Assembly (NCBI GenBank): GCA_964036045.1
Contig: OZ038382.1
Coordinates: 114,002,587-114,066,586 of the forward strand
DNA from: Eutreptiella sp. 'Long Island Sound 2002'
Taxonomy: Eukaryota; Euglenozoa; Euglenophyceae; Eutreptiales; Eutreptiaceae
Reading direction: 5' to 3'
DNA: 64,000 nt
Below, one piece after another: positions 35,736 to 44,662 of the stretch. Under the pieces are notes generated by a model, which saw only the letters and a list, made by a program, of their open reading frames with translations, was not told where the DNA came from and searched no databases. The translations under genes and the position numbers were made by a program. Position 1 is the first letter of the stretch. The number at the start of each line of letters is the position of its first letter.

Positions 35736-36521
35736 AGTAAGAAAAAGTGGTTTTCCAATGCTTTGAGGCATACTCTAGTTGTATTAGAGATGCACTGAGC
35801 ACACAGGCATTTCTATCTTAGTATTGGCCCAACCAAAAGTGGTGATAACACATTTTGACCTATGGAACCAAACACCCAATCAGGATATGGAGTGGACCCC
35901 TTAATCCCCTATCAATGTGAGGCTATTCATCTTTTCCTGAGTTGACTGAGAACTGACATATCCAGGGCAGAGCCTATGAATTTATCTATGTTTTCTCATG
36001 AATTCTTAGCTGTCCTAGTGGTATGCACCCTAGGGGCCTGGGCACCTCTTTTTGAGAGGTCCTGGGTTCAATTCCCGGTCAGCCTAGCTAAGTAGGAAGA
36101 ACCCATGTGACATGGCAGTGACCTCATCGCCACATGCCCTGCCACCTCAGCACATATAAGACCCAAAACAAAGAGTGCACATCTCCTGAGATGGCACTAT
36201 GGAGATTGAGTGACCATGGGGCAGTTTTCCAACTCTTTTTCCAAAACATTTCAGCCATCTTTGTGAATATGCAATCCGAATTGACCTGAGTTGCAGTTTC
36301 TGTGAATATTCTAACATCTTTCACTGTTTACACTGCAGCCCTTCATGCTTTGATCCTGATTCTCTTCTACTTGCTTACCTCTGCCTTGGGCTATCCTGGA
36401 TTGATTGTATTTCAGCAACTAAAACATTTTCATCTTCAAAAACAAGCAGCAGGAAACCCTACACCAGCAGCAAGCAGCAGGAGAGGCACAAACACAGTGT
36501 TGAAATCACTATAAAACCTTC
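35736..36521 (+). repeat. Outer element 5' LTR
   Basis: About 786 bp, nearly identical to 63327-64000 as far as the window extends. The left boundary is set where similarity begins (AGTAAGA-AAAG); a TG start at 35748 is an alternative. The right boundary is set by the primer site at 36522; a CTATAAAACC motif lies just before it. It contains a tRNA-like sequence at 36007-36090. The tract ends without a clear CA, so ends are approximate. Confidence 0.75.
36007..36090 (+). other. tRNA-Lys(TTT)-like sequence with pol III boxes in the LTR
   Basis: A-box-like TGTCCTAGTGG (36011-36021) and B-box GGTTCAATTCC (36065-36075). It folds as a cloverleaf: acceptor TAGCT/AGCTA, D stem CCTAG/CTAGG, anticodon stem ACCTC/GAGGT with a 7-nt loop TTTTTGA (anticodon TTT), T stem CTGGG/CCCGG with loop TTCAATT. 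Extra bases between the D and anticodon arms and before the 3' acceptor strand mean it is not a functional tRNA gene. Probably a tRNA-derived SINE relic or pol III promoter in the LTR. Confidence 0.6.
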
Positions 36522-36539
36522 TGGTAGCAGAGGCAGACT
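36522..36539 (+). promoter_or_regulatory. Outer element primer-binding site (tRNA-iMet-like)
   Basis: TGGTAGCAGAGGCAGACT directly after the LTR resembles the TGGTATCAGAGC primer site used with initiator tRNA-Met by many plant LTR elements. Confidence 0.65.
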
Positions 36540-36621
36540 GTCTCTGCGTACCGGCAGCAACCCAGTGCCGTACAACCAGTGCGCCGAGATCAGTCACATA
36601 TAAGCAGAAGGGCGAACGAAG

Positions 36622-36867
36622 ATGGACACAAGGAAAGAGGAACCCGACGTGAAGACAGCGCCTGAGGCACCAGCAAGGCCAGCACCTGGTGAACCTGGAC
36701 CTGGACCTAGCGCTGTACCTTCGGAGCCCTTACATGGGCCAGTGGCCGTGGCGGAGGATTCGTTGGAAGGACTCCAGTCGGCCTTCCGGGCCCTCTCAGT
36801 CGAGGAGGTGGTCACTCATCCTGTAAAGAGGAAGAGAGAGAGCGAGAAGGATGCCGGAGAAGGCATA
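36622..36867 (+). pseudogene. gag: Outer gag, N-terminal fragment
   Basis: 82 codons from an ATG in good context (A at -3, G at +4), 83 bases after the primer site. Acidic, Pro/Ala-rich N-terminus followed by a helical segment (LEGLQSAFRALSVEEVV) and a basic patch (PVKRKRESEK). The frame enters the inner LTR at 36869 and soon ends. The reading frame continues, in register, after the other side of the inner element at 53959, with the target duplication ATAG providing the shared bases. Part of the structural polyprotein of the outer retrotransposon. Confidence 0.8.
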
Positions 36868-36868
36868 G
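36865..36868 (+). repeat. Target-site duplication of the inner element, left
   Basis: ATAG immediately before the LTR TG at 36869, matching ATAG at 53959-53962 right after the 3' LTR. Confidence 0.85.
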
Positions 36869-39800
36869 TGAAGCGGTACCCAGAACCCCATGGCTAGGGT
36901 AGAGCATACAACCGGTCTCTGGTCCGCTAACCCCATGGCTAGGGTAGGGCATACAACCGGTCTCCGGTCCACTAACCCCATGTACGGAAGGGAAGACGCC
37001 CGTTGACGCCCGGTGCGAGCCCGGCGGGGGCGTGTTCCGTGCCGTAGAGCCCCGCACCGGCAACCGATGCGCCGCCAGCGGAGATTTATGCATCAGAATA
37101 TCAGGAATCAACAGGGTTTTATTTTCATATTGTTTGCGTCAATTTTTACGCTTCCGTTCTGATGTTCACTGTTTTGACAGCTGGCGGTTAGCTCGCGACT
37201 TTAGCGTAACCGCCAGTTTAACTGTTATATACAGATATTTTAGCGCAAATCGTGACGAAGACTCTAAAGTCTTCAGGAATTGCATTGATGCATCCGCAAT
37301 TTTCACATCTTACACTCGCAACCTTAATCCGAATTGTTCAGGATGTCGAAATCGGATTTTCGACTTCGACATCCCGCACTTGATTTGACCTCTTTCGAGT
37401 GAACCTACGTGCTTCCCTATGCACGAATCAACTTTCCTTTTGTCTTGCCCTCCATTTGTCTTAGAGATATGGGCAAAACAAAGTTGACTCAAGAGGCCAC
37501 TTGTGAGGGTCATATCTCGTGCTGCTTGCGAGGAATGACAATAAAGAAACGTGGGATGTATTCACAATACTCCCGACGTAATTTAGGAAGCTTCATACGC
37601 CTTGCGTCTCCACACGTGCGCGCTAGCGTAATGGATCATGGTCAAGAGGGTAGAGTTTGCGTTATAACTCTTTGGGCATGATATCGCGTGCTTTAAGATA
37701 ACTTTCGAGTGTAGCGCGCGAGTGTTGGTGTTGCATAGGAACTTTCCTTGAGTTCCTATGAGCGATTGACACAAAGTTAGGCCCTTGGAGGGGCATGACA
37801 TATCGTGGGGGGAGCTACCTTTTTGGGCAATATGGAGTATGTGCCTTGTATTGTGTTGCGTGCCCATTTGGCGGGTCCATCGCTCCAAGCCAAACCCGCT
37901 AATGGACCTCATATTGCGCAAGCCTCTTCTCCATACTCCCTACGATTAATTGCAAGCCTAACCTTCGTGGAGGGAAGCTTGTGTGGCGATCCCAAAGCGA
38001 TGCGTTGGGAGCAGGGTGTGTGTTTTGCAATTTTCCATATTTTCATGTGCCCACTTGGGAAGTAGCGCTCGTAACCTTTCAAAGCGCCCCAAGTGGAGCA
38101 CATATGTGGAATCGGAGGTCATTGGTGTCAAGTCATTGTGTGTAAAAGGATTGGTCGATTACTCAATCCAAGCCGAAGATATTATAATATATTTGTGCGC
38201 CTTTCAAGGCACTTTTGGGTGTTTTTTCGCCAATATTGCTATTTTTAGCCCGTCATGATGTCAAGTGGCGACCGTGTCTCTCAACGTTGTGCTCAATTGA
38301 CATCATGACCCAAATATGTTATGAGGGTACATACTTCGGTGTCCAACATATCTTGGACCCGGCGAATGACTCCTCTTGGGCTTGGCATACCGTGGCCGCC
38401 ATGTTGGCGATTTGGGACTATCCCAAATCATGGACTCACTTGGCGACCCTGCCATTCCCAAAACCGGAGGAGTTGGGCGACGCCCAAAAGATATGTTGGA
38501 CGCATATGACTTGATACCAATCCTATGGCACACTCAGGTCCAAGTCGGGCATGTGCCTCATTTGCCCCAACCATGAGTGTGCGCATTTTCGGCCATTTTT
38601 GGCAATTTCGACTTTTTTTGCCCGCCGTGTACTATGTTCAGCCCACCCGTGCACGCCGGACGCATGGACCAATGGACCATATATGACAGGGGTGTTATGC
38701 ATATTGGTCCCCATGGTTCACACACCACGTGGGCAAAGCGGAGCAACCTTCGTTAAGGTGCTAGCCCAAAGTGAGTGTGGACAATTTTGCCATTTTGGCA
38801 TTTGTGGACCCAATTGGGATTGTCACCACGCCGAGTGGCATGGAGATCTTTGGGAGCCAAGGTCATGGAAGTCTTCGTTGGACTCCTGGTGGATGGCGTA
38901 TGGAATGGCTCATCCCATCTCCAAGCCGGCGTGAAGATATACTATTGGGAGCACCCCGGAATTTTGGCTCATTTCGAGCAGCCAAAATGACCCCCTTTTG
39001 GGACCCCAATTTCACCCCCCCGTGTAGTTAATTGGCGGCCCCATATCTCTATGCCCATGAGGAGCCCGGACAAAATTTCAAGTTGTACACTCAGATATGA
39101 GTCCTAGGTCCTGCCTCCTATCCTGGGGGCCATTGGCCTTGCCCTGGCCGGGCGAGCTACACGTGAGAATGGCGTCAATGTTGGTGATTTTGGCATCATG
39201 GCCCCACTTGACAAACCTGTGGTGCCCTGATGCCGAGACCTCAGAGGGAACCAGGTTGGGTAAGGGCTCCAGAGAGTTGGTATTCGAAGGGCATAGGGTC
39301 AGTTGCCTCGTCCCTACCTCTGGCGGGTCCGGACGAGGGATCAATTTTGGAGATTTTTGAGCTAATTTCAGTTTGGGCTGAAACAGCCCATTTTCAGCTA
39401 CCAACTCCTAGGGGATAATGGCGGGGCCATTTCTCTAGATCAGAGAGGATTTGGGACCTGCGGTTAAGGGAGCATGGGGAGTCACTTCCAGTTGGCCCTG
39501 GAGCACGTTGGTTCCCAGGAACTCGCCTGTGCCTGGGCGAAACACCTCCCCCATTGGCAGGGTTTCAGGGTCCGGACTGAGCAGGGCATGGGTTGTGTTT
39601 GAGCCCCCGCCCCCACCAGCCAAGGAGAGGGTCGGACCTGGGATTGGGATATAAGTTGGGACGAAGTGTCTATTGTCCTGTGATGCCCTTACCCCAGTCC
39701 AGTCTTAACCCCATGTGTACATCTCCTGATGTGTTGCTGTACATACTTTCGTTCCCTCATTTCAGAGTGGCAAGGATTCTGAAACGCTTTGTCACATGAC

Positions 39801-39904
39801 ATGAGCGCATTGATGCCCCTGTGAGCGTAGTGCTTTGCCTGCCAGCTCACTTGCGCGTGTCCACCGCAGCGTCCCGTGGCCAGGCCCCCCACGGGAACGC
39901 GTCA
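36869..39904 (+). repeat. Inner element 5' LTR (3036 bp)
   Basis: Starts TGAAGCGGTACC, ends GGAACGCGTCA. Near its start a 45-bp unit ACCCCATGGCTAGGGTAG... is repeated twice with a third partial copy (36885-36985). Differs from the 3' LTR by scattered substitutions (a few percent by eye) and by 146 bp (38594-38739) that are absent from the 3' copy. Confidence 0.93.
39780..39790 (+). promoter_or_regulatory. LTR segment complementary to the inner primer site; likely start of R
   Basis: TGAAACGCTTT, the exact reverse complement of 39905-39915. In Tf1-type elements the complementary segment is the 5' end of the mRNA, so transcription may start at about 39780, leaving U5 of about 115 bp. The same sequence is in the 3' LTR at 53834-53844. 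Confidence 0.65.
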
Positions 39905-39915
39905 AAAGCGTTTCA
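39905..39915 (+). promoter_or_regulatory. Inner element primer-binding site, self-priming type
   Basis: AAAGCGTTTCA directly abuts the LTR CA end. It does not begin TGG and does not look like a tRNA 3'-end complement, but pairs over all 11 bases with 39780-39790. Confidence 0.65.
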
Positions 39916-40290
39916 CCGCCGCGGGGTTACACATCCCTCGCGTGCCACTCGGGGCCACCAACCCCGAGCAGCGCGGCGCAGCAGCTCGCAGCTCGCAGCT
40001 CGCAGCGCAGCGCAGCGGCTCGCAGCGCCGCCCAGCGACAGCGCCGAGTTCGTCACGGAGCCCGCAGCGCCGTCCAGAGCATCGCCCTGACCGCGCCGCG
40101 ACCTCGAAGGAGGTGGGAAGACCAGGACTCCCTCATCAGCGAGTCCTATCGGCCGACCAGCAAGGCCGCACACCCAGTCGTGTCAACCACCTCCACAACC
40201 ACCGGCTGACCAGCACCAGCCGCACTCCCAGTCCAGTGTTGCATCACCCACCTCAACAACCACCCCAGGACCACTCCATCGAGAACACCG

Positions 40291-42598
40291 ATGGTGAACT
40301 GGGACGAGGCGGGCAAGACGTGGCCGCAGCCCCACCCCCATGCGGCGCGCCTACTGCGTGGGTTGCTGTGGGGGCAGCAGTACCGCCACAGCTATCCCCA
40401 GTGCGAAGGCGGCATGCCCGGGAGCTTCGAGCTCCGCGAGGACATGGGCGAGGACCGCCTGCGGGCAGTGGAGGAGTGGCTGCGGGCGGAAGGGTATGAG
40501 TACCGCTTCCGCCACAAGCGCTGGAGGACCTGGACCCGGCCGGACAGGCCCGGCGAAGGGCTGCGCCCCGACGGGATTGAGGAGGACGAGAAGCCCAAGG
40601 AGTACCCGTCGGGCGCCTCGATCAACGTCTCCATGTGGGACATGATCGAGAAGAACTTCCCGGAACCGGGGAGCGAGCGCAGGCTGCAGGGCAGCAGCAG
40701 CAGCGCGTCTCCGGGGAAGGAAAAGCGGTCCGCCGGGGACAGGAAGCGGGACCGGAAGTGGCGGGAGTACCAGGAGTCCCTGGCCGCGGAAGCCGCCCAA
40801 GGCGCCAAGGGCGGAACCCCAGCCCCCAGTCCCCAACGGGCCAATGGCGGTCGCCACCCCGGCTCCACCACCCTTGGCGACTTCTTCCAAGTCGCCAAGC
40901 AGACCAAGGCCAAGCCCCGTCCGCTGCTCCTGAGGAAGTCAGGCCCCAGCAGCGACGTGGAGTCGGCCCACCGCGGGAGGACGCCGGCCGACCAGGCCAG
41001 CTCCAGCAGCAGCGTCGCTCCCGACCAAAGGGACGTGGCGCGCGCCTGTGAGCGCGCCTGTGGGGTGCCCAGCAACCTTCGGGTTGCCCGGCAACGGGCC
41101 ACGCAGCGGAACGCTGCCGTGGAGGGCGCCGCGGGCATCGCTCAGCAGGAGGCTGTGGAGTGGGCGCATGGCATGGCCATCCACGCCACCACCGTGGCGG
41201 CCATTGCGGCCGGACTCACGGCCGCAGCCGCCCGTGAGGCAGCGATTGCCCAGGTCAAGAGTGAGTGGGCGGCAGCCGACGAGGAAGCCCGCCTGACGCA
41301 GGAGGCCAATCGCCTGCAAGGAGGCCGAGGTGAAGGCGCTGGAAGAGGCGCTGGCCCAAGAGAGGGCAAAGAAGGAGGCGGAGGAAAGGGCCCACGCCGA
41401 AGCAACGGCTAAGGCCCAGGCGGACGCCGCCAAGAAGGACGCCATCGAGGCCGCGCGACGGAAGGTCGCTGAGGAGAGGGCCAAGACGGAGGCGGAGTTG
41501 GCAGCGTTGGAAGCGGAGCAGGCTCGGCTGCAGCAGGCCCGGGAAGCCGAAGCGGCTCGTGCCCGGGAGGAAGCCGAAGGGCGAGCTGCCGCAGCCACCG
41601 CCGCCGCAATGGAGGAGGCAGAGGCCAAACTCCGCCGCGAGACTCCCCCGGGAGGATCACGAGTGGAGACCCTTCGAAAGCTCTTCGAAGGGGACGCCTC
41701 CTCCAAGATGACGCTGGACGAGGTGGACACGGGCAGCAGTGGGAGCAGTGGCCCCACTGCCCATCGACGGAGGAAAGGCAAGGGGAAGACCCCCGAGAGG
41801 CCGCGGAGGCCAGCGGGTGGACACCCCCACGACAGTGACCCCTTCTTCACCGCCGCGACGGGGATGAACGAGGCCGCCGACATCGCCAAGTGGTGGCTTG
41901 GACGGGCGGAGGAGGCGGAGACGTCCCCATGGAGCCGGAAGGTGAGGATAAGGATCTCCCTCCTCCCTACCGGAGCTCGGATTCTTCCCAGACCGAGACG
42001 CCCAGGTGGGGCGACATGGACGAGGATGACGACATGGACTTCAACATCACGAAGAAGCGCCAATCCTCGTACCCAACGAGGCGACCCAGCGGAGACGCAC
42101 CGGGACCCCCTGGCGGAGGACCCTCAGGACCCCCTGGAGGACGCCCACCAAGTGGACCCCCTGGAGGCGGACCACCGGGCAGGGGAGGACCCCCTGGACT
42201 GGGCGGACCCGGCGGAGGCCCTCCTGGAGGACCCCCTGGGGACCCTGACGACCCACCAGGGAGCGGGGACCCGGGAACCACCTGGCGGTGGATTGTCTAC
42301 CTCCGCAGGAGGGTCCAGTTCCTCGAGCGCGAGGTAGACACGGGCAAGGGCGAGATGACTCGGATCGCCAGGGTCGCCGCGCGCGCGCAGAGAGAGCTGG
42401 ACATCGCCAAGATCGAGATGGTCAAGAGCGCCAGCGTCGCCACCGCCACCCAGAGGCTGCTGGACATCGCCAGGGGCGAGACCAGGTCGCTGAACAAGGT
42501 CATCAGCGGCCTGCAGCAGAAGCTGGACGCGCTGGAAGCCCGTGTGAGCGTCAGCAGCGACCACCCACCCCTGGAGTCTGGCTCGTCGGACGACGGCC
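40291..42598 (+). pseudogene. gag: Inner gag, long N-terminal extension (frameshifted)
   Basis: Starts at ATG 40291. Three segments in alternating frames: 40291 to about 41320, about 41320-41920, about 41920 to 42590-42740, each change explained by a 1-nt indel. The first segment has a charged N-terminal domain (residues 1-125) then disordered sequence; the second is an alanine/glutamate coiled coil (KALEEALAQERAKKEAEER on); the third has an acidic patch, a Gly-Pro-Pro repeat of about 55 residues and a second coiled coil (RRRVQFLEREVDTGKGEM on). This extension of about 750 residues before the capsid is unusually long for Ty3/gypsy gag. No known domain recognised in it. Confidence 0.65.
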
Positions 42599-43738
42599 TT
42601 GGGACCCGGACCAGGTCCAGGCAGACCCCACGCCCCCGGCGGAGCCCCCAGGAGTCGCCCCAGCGCCAGTGCCCCCTCTCTCACCGCCCCCTCTCACCAC
42701 AGCGCGGGCCGCCGCAACGAGCGCGTGCCGCCCGGCAGTGGCAGTGAGGATTGGCGTGATGAGTGGCTCAGCGCGGAGTACCGCAACCGCCGTGCTCCAC
42801 CGCGGACACCGGTACGCCCCCGGCGCCCCGCACCAGCCCCGGAGCCAATCCCAATGGCTGGTGGACGTTATGGTGGACTCAGGGATGAGGTCCCCAGAGG
42901 AGACGTGGAGTGGGATGTCGGCGAAGGTGAGAACCTGGACCTGGACCTGGAGGAGTTCGACATCAGCCCGCCGCGTGGTGTACGACGGGAGGCCGCTGAA
43001 TGCAGCCGCCGGCGCCGTGATGAGGAGGCATACATGGAAGGAGTACGGCGTGAACATCTAGGTTCAGCGTACATGGAGGAACCGCAGCGTAGCCACAGGG
43101 ATTCCATGGAGGAGATGGACGTGGCAGCCGTGGGAGTCCGTGGGAGAGGCCGATGGGAACCTCGGTCGAACTCGCGGCCGGCGTTCATGGTCTCTAAGGC
43201 CGCGGATGCCGCCGTGTGGGAAAACTTGAAGGACATCAAGCCCCCCATGTACGACGGCAACCCCCTCAACCTCGACCGCTTCTTGGAGAAGCTGGACGAT
43301 TGGGGGGTAACCGTTACTGAGGACATGCATCCCGCTGATGCGGAGAAGTATGTCTTCAGACGGTTCAGGTACCGCCTGCCGGAAGTGCTTCAAGAGCTGT
43401 ACTTCGTGGCGACCAAGGAGGGGAAAATCAAGACCCTCAAGGAAGCCAAGAAGTGGCTCAACGAGCAGGAGCGGGTGGACGCTCCGCAGGTGGCTGCCAA
43501 GCGGTGGAAGTCCATCAAGCTTCAGCATGATGGACGGGAGATCCGCCTACGGGACTGGCGGGACTTCCGAGGGCAATACACCCTCTTCCGCCGCAACGTG
43601 GAGGATTGGAACGAGGGTGACGAGCAGGCTCGCCTGCTCTCCATGCTGCCGGAAGCATGGATCAAGAGGGTCACCAAGGAGAAAGCCAAGCGGGCGAAGT
43701 CCAACCACACGGTCAAGATGATGCTCCCCAAGGAGTAG
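42599..43738 (+). pseudogene. gag: Inner gag, capsid region
   Basis: Continuation of gag, entered by frameshift, with no start of its own. After a Pro/Arg-rich linker, residues 205-375 form a typical retrotransposon capsid-like region: KPPMYDGNPLNLDRFLEKLD followed by helices, FRRFRYRLP, WRDFRGQYTLFRRNVEDW and LLSMLPEAW. Capsid proteins assemble the cytoplasmic virus-like particle in which reverse transcription occurs. The frame ends in TAG at 43736-43738, but the same frame is open immediately afterwards for another 308 codons, so this is either a nonsense mutation or a readthrough site. Confidence 0.75.
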
Positions 43739-44662
43739 CATACGAACGTGGTGAGTTGGACGAGGAAGAACGTGGCCCGGGATGTCAAACGGCATTCCCT
43801 GCGGAACGCTCTGCTCATCACCGTCTCGGGCGATCGCGAGAAGACCGCGATGTGGCGCCTTGACGAGTGTGACGTGAGCGACCAGACCATCCGTCTGCAG
43901 GCCATCCTGGCGCGGATGAGCTGCGACGAGATTCTGGAGTGGGTTGGAGAGGAGGTGCTCAAGGAGTACCGGAACCTCCACCACACCCGCGGGTTGAGGC
44001 CCGGCGACGGCGACGTGAACTACGTTGGCGAGGGACCTGGCGGGGAAGCTGCCATGGACCCAGCGGGAGCCGACGGCGATGAGACTCTCGTCAACGAGGA
44101 CGACGACGATGAGCCCGCCGAGGTGGCCGTTTGTGCCTTTGTGGCCAACAACCTGAGCGCGGGGAGCAAACCGGGAAACTGGAAGCCCCTGCAGCAGGGT
44201 TGGAGGAAGAAGGAGAAGAGGGACCCTCGCCGCATTGGCGACCCTCCGCTGTCCTTTGGGGAGTTCATACGAGCTCACCCTCAGGGCTGTTTCGTGTGTT
44301 ATGGGAGGAAGAAAGGCTTCAACCATGACCACCGAACATGCCCCATCAACCAAGTCCACACGGAGGCCTACAAGAAGGCGCACGGGTCGAAGAAGCGTGC
44401 GCCCGCGGGTATCCGGGAAGCCAAAGTTGAGGTGGACAAGGATGAGCTCTCCAAGCTGATGTCGCAGGGGACCGAGTTGGCAAAGGAGATCCAGGAGATC
44501 AAGAGGAACTGGGTCCCCAGGTCGGACAACAAGAACAAGGAGAACAACCAGAATGACCAGAACAAGGACAAGGACAAGAAAACTAGAAGGGGAAGGAGGA
44601 AGGGCGTCAACGAGGTTGATACGGAGGAGAACACCCCTACTTCCACAACCGACGCCCCCTAG
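43739..44662 (+). pseudogene. gag: Inner gag, nucleocapsid region
   Basis: In frame with the capsid region after a TAG. The first 85 residues complete the gag helical domain (LDECDVSDQTIRLQAILARM). An acidic stretch is followed by a zinc-knuckle-like CFVCYGRKKGFNHDHRTC, i.e. C-x2-C-x8-H-x4-C, where the usual spacing is C-x2-C-x4-H-x4-C. The end is Lys/Asn-rich. The stop TAG at 44660-44662 is again followed by the pol frame in the same register, so gag and pol of this element are in one frame, divided only by UAG. Such an arrangement would fit stop-codon suppression to make Gag-Pol. Confidence 0.7.

Noticed and set aside
36865-36869. A 5-bp target duplication for the inner element
   Set aside because: Only four bases (ATAG) match on both sides; the fifth differs (C before, C after in shifted position).
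36869-39904. ORFs of 60-130 codons within the inner LTR
   Set aside because: They recur in the other LTR with no domain, and lie in regulatory repeat sequence.
40331-42063. Long reverse-strand and alternate-frame ORFs over the inner gag and pol (e.g. 40939-42063, 43547-44680)
   Set aside because: Shadows of GC-rich coding sequence; the + strand frames carry the recognisable domains.
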